This document shows positions 56,801 through 64,000 of a stretch of 64,000 nucleotides of DNA, piece by piece; the stretch's first letter is position 1; each line of letters begins with the position of its first letter. The DNA is taken from the NCBI RefSeq assembly GCF_020509005.1, contig NC_063013.1, positions 6,262,001 through 6,326,000 of the forward strand. Direction: 5' to 3'. The translations under genes were made by a program, and so were the position numbers. The notes beneath the pieces were generated by a model that searched no databases, was not told where the DNA came from, and saw nothing but the letters and a program-made list of their open reading frames with translations. This DNA is from Fulvia fulva (lineage: Eukaryota > Ascomycota > Dothideomycetes > Mycosphaerellales > Mycosphaerellaceae).

Positions 56801-57269
56801 AGTCTGATCCCCATGTAGGATGGTGCAAGTTGAAGTCTCCCAGCACGATGTGTTGGGAGTCACTCTGCAGGATGTCTGGCAGCTGTTGTAGTGTGCCCAG
56901 CTGGGTGCTGCTTCTGGAGCTGGGGGGTGGGTTGTATACACTATGGATGTGGATGCTGCCTTGGTTGGTGTTGAGTCTGACTGAGGTGATGTCTCCCCCT
57001 TCCTGTTGGATTTGTTCCCAGCTGTCTGTTGCCATCTCTTTGCTGATGTACATGCATGTTCTAGGGGTGCCTTGTTTGGCTAGGAGTGTGTGATACCTTG
57101 GGTCGTTAGCAGTAGATGGTCTGTTAGATTTGCTGTTGATCCAAGGTTCCTGGACTGCAATAACTAGGTGTTTCTTTGGGTCCAGTGCTTGGAGAAAGCT
57201 TCTCTGGACCTTGTGCTGGCTTTTGTTGACGTTGTACTGGATAGTGGTAAGATTAGGTGTCTCAATCAT
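53883..57269 (-). CDS. LINE M ORF2: endonuclease and reverse transcriptase
   Basis: 1128 aa. Apurinic-type endonuclease at residues about 5-230: TIQYNVN (9-15), QEPW with Glu41, GDFNLHHPTW (144-153) and SSDH (222-225) are all present. Reverse transcriptase about 440-760: APGPDG (462-467), SLDISGAFD with Asp596, GIPQGS (652-657) and the catalytic FVDD (685-688). The C-terminal zinc knuckle CPCGYLSQNVEHRLLVC (1036-1052) is typical of this superfamily. I see no RNase H domain between RT and the knuckle; that space holds a Gln/Arg-rich stretch (about 900-960). The protein nicks DNA and reverse-transcribes its own RNA at the target. Its ATG overlaps the ORF1 stop in ATGA, suggesting translation by termination and reinitiation. 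No lesion seen. Confidence 0.95.
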   Translation of the reverse strand: MIETPNLTTIQYNVNKSQHKVQRSFLQALDPKKHLVIAVQEPWINSKSNRPSTANDPRYHTLLAKQGTPRTCMYISKEMATDSWEQIQQEGGDITSVRLNTNQGSIHIHSVYNPPPSSRSSTQLGTLQQLPDILQSDSQHIVLGDFNLHHPTWGSDFAPAHHFLANRLLSTTQSNNMHLVTPKGLTTWSQRASSSTIDLCFASHDLQQKVTRCWVNQDLESSSDHLPIQVEFETQTQQEGDLEPQLAWKAANWEQIRQDLEQKLAGLETRRLETALDIDQAVAELVRTMQETAAAHTREKKQSLYQKPFWTKECSEKVKAARQARRALTQSHSQEAWDRYNQATRDKKAQIKRDKMLEWRSTVGSITQNPEKMWKLAKWARQPTQDRNMLPQFPNIEDQEGVIQHTLPGKAQALGKHFFGTQVEADLQDLEGSVYPTPLEQSCTVGEGEIKSIIKTLSGNKAPGPDGIPNLFIKTCKDQISPALSNIFSQCMAQGHCPKHFKESLTVVLRKPQKEDYTKLKAYRPIALLNTLGKLLEKIIAERLTNLAEEHGILPEEQMGGRKQRSTLTAVELITEQIKTLWHFGNNKAATLLSLDISGAFDNVSHQRLIHILKQKAIPNWTVQFIQSFLRGRTTRLRLGRYKSDSMPTETGIPQGSTMSPILFLLFMADLPAKLNSRNTSASGFVDDTNILAWSDSTEENCRILQKKHKECEEWARKHGARFAPEKYQLIHFSRARNRHNMQAPITIQGHTTEPSSELRVLGIWMDPKLSWGPQVKKAQARADNNRQSIDRLTASTWGATFAKAKVMYKAIVKPAMLYGAQIWSAQDKIPKRIADPISRAQASCLKKVLGAYKSTPTRVVEMESGSPPAKLYLQGLRYQYAGKTSAYPAQLVIQKAVNKIRSQCTRRHRQARPNPAPQKQQDLQKFKELTEQLHLAQQEQDRRAQGRGSAASQGKKQQSLAERMAGLLWKTEWTRTPQRPGTPKALQQFGSHNYLLYSDLTRSEASIAIQIRSEHIGVRAYLHQRKVPGIEDKSCPCGYLSQNVEHRLLVCKEWSTGRGEWRARARNRNFQAMISNKGDLQRITRWIIHQGFLEQFFLTRETERWIEERKKEEESRKRGTTLGLQTR
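57266..57269 (-). promoter_or_regulatory. ATGA overlap joining ORF1 stop and ORF2 start
   Basis: Minus strand: the TGA of ORF1 and the ATG of ORF2 share ATGA. Such overlaps direct stop-restart translation in some LINEs and fungal viruses. Confidence 0.7.
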
Positions 57270-58525
57270 GACTCATCCATGCTGGTCTCCTGCTGGTCTT
57301 CTCGTGCTTCCTGCTGCTGGCTGCTATTTGAGATTGTGGTAAGGTTGAGCCTGCTTTGTGACGGGTCTCTTCCTGCAACCACAATTGATTTTGGTCTACC
57401 CATAGCAGGGTGGCCTTGGGCCTGTGTGGTCTCTTCTGTCCTGCCTCTTTTCAGAGGGTTGTAGACAGTCCTTAGGGGTTCTTGGGTAATTGTCCCTGTC
57501 TGGAATCTGATAGGGGTGTTGATCCTGGCTTCTCTTGCCCTCCTCTTTGCCTCAATCCTAGCTGTGCAGTCTTGGGACCAGGAAGGGTGTTTCTTTCCAC
57601 AGCATGCACATCTGGCTTCACTCTTTGGGGCTGTGCAATTCTGTACTTTGTGGCTACCAGCACAGTGGGAACAAGTGTCCTTTTGGCTTGGGCATCTAGT
57701 AGAGATATGACCATACTGTTGGCACTTGAAGCATTGCAGTAGTCTGTGGGTGCTTCTATGGATTTCTGTGTCCATTCTTTCGCATTCCCAGAAGATGCCC
57801 TTGTCAAGCACGGTGTTTGCCTGTTCTACAGTGCCTATCCAGAGCACTAGAGAAGACTCTCTCTTTGTGTCCTTTGTCTTTCTGTTGACCCATGCTGCTT
57901 TTGTGATCTGTAGCCCTGGGCATACAGCCTGGTTCTGGTCCTGCAGCCTCTTAAGGTCTCCTTCAATGTCAAACTTTGTGGTCATCCCATGGGCAATAAC
58001 CATATTTTGTTGGTGTGAGACCTTAGCCGTCTTGCCTAGTTTGACTGTCCACTCCTTCTGTGTCTCTAGCCTCTTCCTGTCTTGCTCCTGTGCTGTGAAC
58101 AGCTTAAGGACACCTCCCTTCTCTTTCCTGGCTCCAATGATGCCTTGTATCCCAATCTTCTGTATGATCTCCTTGCCTGACAGGCCCTCAATCTCTTTCT
58201 GCTCTTGCTGGTCGGAAATGTAGACCTTGATAGCTGTTTTCTGGGGGGGAGGGTTTTGGGATGCAACTGCTGCCCAGGTTGGTTGGCTTAGTTTCTGGCC
58301 TTCCTGTGTCCTCTTCTTTGCTGCTGCTGCTACTGTCCTGTTAATGATCTGTCCTGTTTGGCTCCTTAGTGCCTTTAGCCCTCCAAGGAGCTCCAAAATC
58401 ATCCCCTTAGGTGCTCTTTCTGGGTGCTCGCCATCTCCTGCCATTGCCATTGTTTCTGCCTTCCTGCAGACCTCCTTCCACTCGTTACTCCCCTGCTCCT
58501 GGTCGTTTCCTACGATCGCTATCAT
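57266..58525 (-). CDS. LINE M ORF1: RNA-binding nucleocapsid-like protein
   Basis: 419 aa. Residues about 95-250 form the central domain upstream of the knuckles, in the position of the RRM-like fold of Tad1/R1-type ORF1 proteins. It is followed by three zinc knuckles: CFKCQQYGHISTRC (265-278), CSHCAGSHKVQNC (285-297) and CACCGKKHPSWSQDC (306-320). The tail is basic and Gln/Ser-rich. It probably coats the LINE RNA. The ATG at 58523-58525 is chosen because it is the first in frame. The aligned older copy (LINE J, ATG at 62332-62334) begins at the same place. The stop TGA is part of the ATGA shared with ORF2. Confidence 0.95.
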   Translation of the reverse strand: MIAIVGNDQEQGSNEWKEVCRKAETMAMAGDGEHPERAPKGMILELLGGLKALRSQTGQIINRTVAAAAKKRTQEGQKLSQPTWAAVASQNPPPQKTAIKVYISDQQEQKEIEGLSGKEIIQKIGIQGIIGARKEKGGVLKLFTAQEQDRKRLETQKEWTVKLGKTAKVSHQQNMVIAHGMTTKFDIEGDLKRLQDQNQAVCPGLQITKAAWVNRKTKDTKRESSLVLWIGTVEQANTVLDKGIFWECERMDTEIHRSTHRLLQCFKCQQYGHISTRCPSQKDTCSHCAGSHKVQNCTAPKSEARCACCGKKHPSWSQDCTARIEAKRRAREARINTPIRFQTGTITQEPLRTVYNPLKRGRTEETTQAQGHPAMGRPKSIVVAGRDPSQSRLNLTTISNSSQQQEAREDQQETSMDES

Positions 58526-58574
58526 CGTGTCACGCCTCTCTTTCCTACTATATAGGGTTCCTCTTTCCTCTATC

Positions 58575-58600
58575 TAGGTCCCTATATAGCTAGTAATTAT
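58575..58600 (-). other. Captured LINE ORF2 fragment at LINE M 5' junction
   Basis: 26 bases matching 33679-33704 (LINE B ORF2 C-terminal region) at 25 positions. It ends exactly at the TSD and sits outside the coding part of LINE M. It contains TAG, as in RIPed DNA. Confidence 0.55.
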
Positions 58601-58615
58601 TAGCCTTGTATATAG

Positions 58616-61600
58616 TCTAGGCCTTTATAAAGGTCGCCCCCTAGGTTAACGTAGTGAGTCTCTCGATTAATTGTCTATTAGTGTCCGCTCTCACTTACGC
58701 CTTCTTCACTTGTAGTCCCTAGCTAAGTTTTGGGTCTAGCTATATCCTAAGGACTCTAAGTTCCCTTATAGGATAGGTCTCGAACCCCTAGATTTTTACT
58801 AGTACTACTAAGTTGTGTTTTGTCTTTACCTTACTAAAATAGATAAGTTAGTACTTATCCGGTACGAATTTTGCCCTATACTCTCTTGCCTACTTTTCGT
58901 CTTATCTATGTCTCTCCTCTAGGAGTACGCAGTTTTCCTCTATAGACCCCGACTACGCTAGGATATTTATATTATCTATAAACCCCGATACTAAGGTGTT
59001 TACTGTTTCTAGGAGTAGGGTCAGGTCGGCTATAAAGAGGAGGAACAGAATTAGGGAGAGTATAGAGCCCTATAGGATGCCCGTGTTTGTAATTAGGGTC
59101 TACGGGGCTTTAAAGGACCCTAAGAGGATCTGGGTTGTTCTGTCCTTAAGGAATAACTATATAAAGTATACTATCTAGGCTAGGATGCTTTTTATTCTAA
59201 GGATATATAGGAGCCTTACGTAGGACACGTTATCGAAAGCCCCTAATATGTCTAGTAAAAGCAGTAAGGCTACCTTATTATTACTATAGTACTAGATATG
59301 TCTGATTTACTCTATAATTAGTTCGACTACTATAAGGGTAGATCTCTTTCGTCTCCCCCCTATTTACGTTACCGGGAGGAGGTTATGTTCTTCTACTATT
59401 CCGGTAAGCCTTATAGCTACGACCCTCTCTAGGAGCTTCCCTAGTATATTTAGTAACGTAGTTGGTCTATATAACTTCAACTTAGTATAGTCTTCCTTTT
59501 AGGGTTTCCTTAGGACGTAAGTTAGTAATTACCTAAAGGCCTTTAGGCAATACCCCTACTTTATATACTAGGTAAAGATTAGCGTAAGCACTAGAGTAAT
59601 AAGGCTACTACTAGCTTTTAGGTAACAGTTAGGGATCTTGTCTAGGCCTAGGGCTTTGTTACCCTGTAGTTTCTTAATAATATTTCCGATCTCTTTAGTA
59701 GATACTTACTAGTTAGCCTCCCTTAGCGGAGGAATGTATATTCCTAGGATGTTACTTAGGTCTACCTCTACCTAAGTCCTAAAGAAGTGGTCTACAAATG
59801 CTTTCGCTTTCCCTATCGGAGTAGGTTACGTTTCCCCGTCTTAGTCCTATATTAAGGGAAACTAGGGCGGGGAGTTTCGTTCCTCGTCTAGTTTCCTAGC
59901 CTATTCTACTAGTCTCTAGATTTGTTCCGGGTGTTCTATAATTATCTCTATAGTTAACCTCTACTCCTACGTCTTGTCTCTTCTAATCTACGCCTTCTTT
60001 ACTTTATACGCGTTATTATAGGCTTCCTAGTTTACTTAGGTACGTCGTTACTCCTATCTCCTTCTTACTCTCCTTGCCTCCTTGACTTTAGCTATATACT
60101 CTAGTGTCTAGTATAGCTTCTAGTATAGCGACCATCTCTTCTTAGGTATATAGGCCTAGGCTGCCCTTTATATAGCTTCTATTAGCTACTCTACTACTTA
60201 GTGGATCCCCTCCGTTATATATATATATCGTTAATGTTCACCTATTCTAGTTCGCCTTCTAGCCGCTACTATACTAGTGTCCACTCCGCCCACTTCTAGT
60301 AGAGCCTCCTCTTAGGTTCCCTCTCCTCCTTAACTATAAGTTAGATGTCGGTTTGGATTAGATAGTAGTCTAATAAGGACTCTAGTTAGTTATTGACTAT
60401 ATAGCTTTCTACCCGTCGTGTTAAGGCGTAGGATATAAAGTATAGGTCTAGCGTGCTAGAACTGTTGTTTCTAGCCTAAGTTTCTGTTCCCTTTAGCGTG
60501 ATCAAGTCTATTTAGGCTGTTTCTATCTGACTAATAAGCCTCCCTACTAAGAAGTAGTGTACTAGGGTGAAGTCCGATCCCTACTTTAGGTAGTAGAGGT
60601 TGAAATCTCCTATTACGATATTATAGTTTTGTTGGTCTATTACTTCCGGGAGCCTTCCTAGCGTATATAGTTATGTGCTGCTTCTAGACTCTAGAGGTAG
60701 GTTATATACGCTATAGATTAGGACCTAGCCTTGAGTTGTTTTGAGCTATACTATAGTAATATCCCTATCGGTTCTCGGCTAGGCCTACTAGTCCTCTACT
60801 AGTACCTTCTTACTAATATAGATATATATTCGTAGAACTCCCTCGGTTCTGTTTATTACTACGTAGTATCTCGGGTCTTATATAGTTAATAGAATCCTAG
60901 AGTATAGGTTAATCTATAGTTCCTATATTGCTATAATGTAGTGTTCCTCCGGGTCTAAGGCTTATAGAAAGCTCCTTTAGACCTTGTCTTTGCTTCTGTT
61001 TACATTATACTGAATGATTAATAGTCTATTAGTGTAAGGCATTAGGACATGTTTGTGTCTAGGTCCGTTTAGTCTTACTATTAGTCTTACTATTAGTTTT
61101 CCCGTCCCTCCTCCTATTCTTCCCTTTAGGGTTAGCTCCCTATTATTTAGTTGATTCTCATTTGTCTATTACTCTGCGCTGCCTTGTATAAGAACATTAG
61201 TCTCCCTATTACTAGCACTATTTATAGCTCCTCTTATAGCCGGGGTCTCTTATTTAGGTAGGTAGTTCTTTCTAGTTGTTTCTATTTACCTACTAGGAAT
61301 CTAGTTAGTGTTGTTACCCTTGCTTCCTACGCTCTCTACTAGGCTAATAGTCTAACTAGGCATTAGTTTGACTATACCGGGTGTTACCTCCTATATACTA
61401 CGTATCTTATGTCCTCCTTCCGTTTTTAGTACTCTTAGGTCGCGTGATTACTAGTATAGTAGGGGTAGACTAGTGTAGCTTTGCTACACTTTAGGGTAAT
61501 ATGTCCGTACTATTAATAGTTGAAACATTAAAGGATTCTATAGTTACTCTAATAGATTTCTATATCTAGCCTCTTAAAGTCCTAGTACAACCCTTAGTCT

Positions 61601-62374
61601 AAGACCTTGTTCGCTTGCTCTAGTGTTATAACCTATAAGATTAGCGAGGAGGCCCTCTTGCCCTCCTCTATCTTCTTCTTGACCTACACTATCTTTATAA
61701 TCTATAGTCCTAGTACTGTTACCTAGTTTTACCTCTAGAGGTTTAGTATATCCCTTTATATATTAAAGGTTTGTAGGACCCTATACGTAATTACTATATA
61801 CTATTAATAGGAGACTTTCGCTATGCTCCCGATCTTTAGTGTCTACTCCTTGTTTATTTCGAGGGCCTTCTTGTCCTATAGGTATACTATAAATAGCTTG
61901 ACCCCTTTGTTATCTACTCTTACCCCTACTATTACCTTTACTCCAATCTTCTCGACTATCTCCATCCCGGTCATCTTTCCTATCTCTTCCTTCTCTTTCT
62001 AGTCCGTAATATAGACTCGTAGTACTATACTCTAAGGGGGGGTAGATAGGCTCGCGATTGTTGCCTAGGTCGTTAGGCCCTAGGTCTGTCTCGGGTCTCT
62101 TTAAGGGTTGTTTCTTACGTTTCGTATTACTGCCTCGATTACTATGTTAATCGTAGTGCTTATTTGTCGTTTGAGCGCCTTTAGTCCCCCGAGTAGTTCG
62201 CTTATTACTCCTTTTAGTACTGTCTCCGGAAACCTCCCTTCTTCTACCGCTACTATCTCTTCCGCCTCCTTATAGAGCGTCCTCTACTCGTCTCTCCCTT
62301 ACTCTCGGTCGTCTACTACCGTCGTCGTTGCCATTTTTCCGACTCCTATAATAATACTAAGGTACTTCGTCTCT
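58616..62374 (-). pseudogene. LINE J part 2: ORF2 (RT, endonuclease), ORF1 and leader
   Basis: Continuation of LINE J beyond LINE M; bases 58601-58615 are the duplicated target. RT box near 58955-58985 reads GFIDNINILA, the FVDD motif of LINE M with the second Asp changed to Asn by RIP. The endonuclease region is 60240-61020 and includes the block at 60580-60630 aligned with GDFNLHH. ORF1 is about 61060-62334: zinc-knuckle remnants near 61400-61560, and an N-terminus (MATTTVVDD, then LLGGLKALKRQ) that matches LINE M ORF1 (LLGGLKALRSQ). The TSD at 62375-62389 fixes the 5' end. Confidence 0.8.
62340..62374 (-). other. Captured gypsy RT fragment at LINE J 5' junction
   Basis: 35 bases match gypsy D RT at 17212-17246 with one RIP-type difference, in the same coding orientation. 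The match ends exactly at the LINE J TSD. Confidence 0.75.
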
Positions 62375-62389
62375 CTAGCTTAGTATATA

Positions 62390-62441
62390 ATAAGTTAGTC
62401 TTAGTACCGTACAATATTCCTACTGTCCTATATTCGTAACA
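62390..62441 (-). repeat. Copia H 3' LTR, right part
   Basis: Second piece of the LTR begun at 51940, ending attcgtaaca. Confidence 0.7.
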
Positions 62442-64000
62442 CTCCTACTTAGGTCGTAAGGCAAGGAACGATTGTTCCTATAATACTAGCTATAGCTATT
62501 GTACGAAGGTCTAGAACTAGGGACCGGCTAGCGGTTTAGTTAAACTATCTACTACTATCTCCTTAGTATAGTAGTACTCTACTTTGATCTTCCTCTACTA
62601 CTAGAGGTGCCTAATATAGTTATAGGTAACATTAATATACTTAGATCTTTCGTAGATATAGGCGTCCTTAACTAAGGTCAGAGCCGCCTAGTTATCCCCT
62701 ATAAGGCGTACTAGTCTTAGTTTGTCGACGGTACTCTTGTCGGCTAGGACTATTAGTTAGAAAGAGTAGTCTCCTACTAGCCCCGGGTAGTTTATCTCTC
62801 GGAGGATAGCCGCTAGGAACTAGGATTGTTTCGCGGCGGCGTTTATTGCTATAAACTCTACCTCTATAGTAGAGGTTACTAAAGACTTTTACTTCTTACT
62901 TATCTAGGATATAGGCGTACCGTATACTAGCTAGACATGTCCTAGAATTAAGACCCTATCTACTCGATCTATCGCGTAGTCGGAGTCTAAGTATCCGGTT
63001 AGGGTACCCCTACTACGTCTAAATATTAACCCTAGGTCGGGGAACGACCTTAGGTATCTCGAGACCTTCTTTAGTACTTTTATATACGGCTTTATTAGAT
63101 CCGCGACATATATACTAGTTCTCCCGAGTAGGAAGGCTAGGTCCGGTCTTATTATAGTTATTAGCTATATCTAGATCCTATTGTTGCTCTAGTAGTTATT
63201 CTTACTATATCTCTCGTCGTTCGGGGCTATAGGACGGAGATTATCGTAACTATCTATTAGCGAGAGTATTAGGCTTACCTTTTCTTTTGCTATGTCTATT
63301 TTAGTAAGGGCCTTACGGATATAATAGCCCTAGTCGAGTTTTAGGGTACTATTACGCCTATCGCGAGTAATCTTTAGTCCTAGTAGTTTCTCTAGTTTCC
63401 CGAGATCCTTAATCTTAAAGTATTACGCGAACTGCTTCTTAAACTATTAGATATTAGTCAACCTTAGTACTATAATAGGTATATCGTCTATATAGATAAG
63501 TAGTATAATGTCTCTCTTAGTATAAGTTAGGAGATATAGGTCTACCTCGGACTAGTAGAATCCTATTTTAACTAACGTAGCGATATAGAGCTTGTTCTAG
63601 TCTCTAGCTACCTACTTTAGGCCGTAGAGACTCCGGAGTATCTTAAGGACCGTATTCGGTAGGGTTTTGACTCCTAGTAGGGGTTTTATATAGATGTCTT
63701 CGGCTAGGTAGCTTTAGGTAAGCGTATTATTAACGTCGACCTAGTATATCTCGAGATCCCGCTCGTAAACTACTACTATAAAGAACCTTAGAGTGTTATA
63801 GCGTACTATAGGTACGAATGTCTCTTCGAAGTTAACGCCGAATTTCTATAAAAACCCTCTTACGACAAGTCTTGCCTTAAACTTTTCGATTGCTCCGCTA
63901 ATAAGTCTCTTTACGTTAAAGACCTACTTAGAGGTGACTATATTCGCCCTCCTTAGAGCAACAGCCGTTTCCTAGGTATTATTACTTAATAACGAGAGTA
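62442..64000 (-). pseudogene. Copia H pol: RNase H and RT, partial
   Basis: RIP-degraded minus-strand copia interior running off the window. It begins ctcctacttagg, parallel to ctcccactcagg just inside copia A. 62560-62930 aligns with copia A RNase H (4250-4640), and 63060-64000 with RT, the catalytic box lying near 63475-63500. The gag, integrase and 5' LTR lie outside. It is related to copia A and B but has a longer LTR (408 bp). Confidence 0.75.

Larger units (their letters stand above)
53685..58600 (-). mobile_element. LINE M: intact Tad1-like non-LTR retrotransposon
   Basis: 4.9 kb, minus strand, with TSD, tetranucleotide 3' tail (atag/gatag repeats at 53681-53699), 198 bp 3' UTR, ORF2, ORF1 and a 75 bp leader. 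Both ORFs are uninterrupted and keep CAG, CAA and TGG codons, so this is the youngest or least mutated element in the window. It is inserted in LINE J, an older relative in the same orientation. Confidence 0.95.

Overview
The window is a 64 kb stack of nested transposable elements from a filamentous ascomycete (Pezizomycotina). I see no host gene, tRNA or rRNA in it. Most of the DNA shows saturating repeat-induced point mutation (RIP) of CpA to TpA: CA and TG are nearly absent, TA is everywhere, CpG is kept, and Gln and Trp codons in former reading frames have become TAG or TAA. Four insertions stand out as unmutated or nearly so: a copia element (3953-8681), a Ty3/gypsy element (40929-47065), a Tad1-like LINE (53685-58600) and a 207 bp solo LTR (52541-52747). 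Only the LINE has intact genes.

Layout. 1-545 is the 3' end of a plus-strand LINE. 546-2550 is a minus-strand LINE fragment. From about 2690 to 19217 runs a minus-strand chromodomain gypsy (D), split by copia A at 3953-8681 and by gypsy C at 8888-16217. Gypsy E occupies 19218-27195 on the plus strand. 27196-28667 is a copia-type gag/protease fragment on the minus strand. 28670-29802 is an internally deleted Fot1/pogo DNA transposon. Gypsy F (plus strand) runs from about 29805 to 51939. It is split by LINE B (33121-36745) and by copia B (37711-49636). Copia B is itself split by a solo copia-A-family LTR (40755-47114), which is split in turn by gypsy G (40929-47065). Copia H (minus strand) starts at 51940 and runs off the right edge; its LTR is split by LINE J (52296-62374). 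LINE J carries the 207 bp solo LTR and the intact LINE M (53685-58600).

These boundaries rest on target-site duplications (TSDs), matching LTR pairs and proteins that resume across each insertion. The nesting gives a relative chronology. The outer elements were mutated to saturation, the inner ones came later, gypsy G has been touched lightly, and LINE M hardly or not at all. Copia A has identical LTRs and an exact TSD, yet it lacks the catalytic end of integrase.

The most informative signals concern replication. The copia family has a primer-binding site matching the anticodon arm of initiator tRNA-Met (half-tRNA priming). Gypsy G has a Tf1-like self-priming signature. LINE M has an ATGA overlap between ORF1 and ORF2. 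Two LINEs carry short pieces of other retroelements exactly at their 5' junctions, as expected from template jumping.
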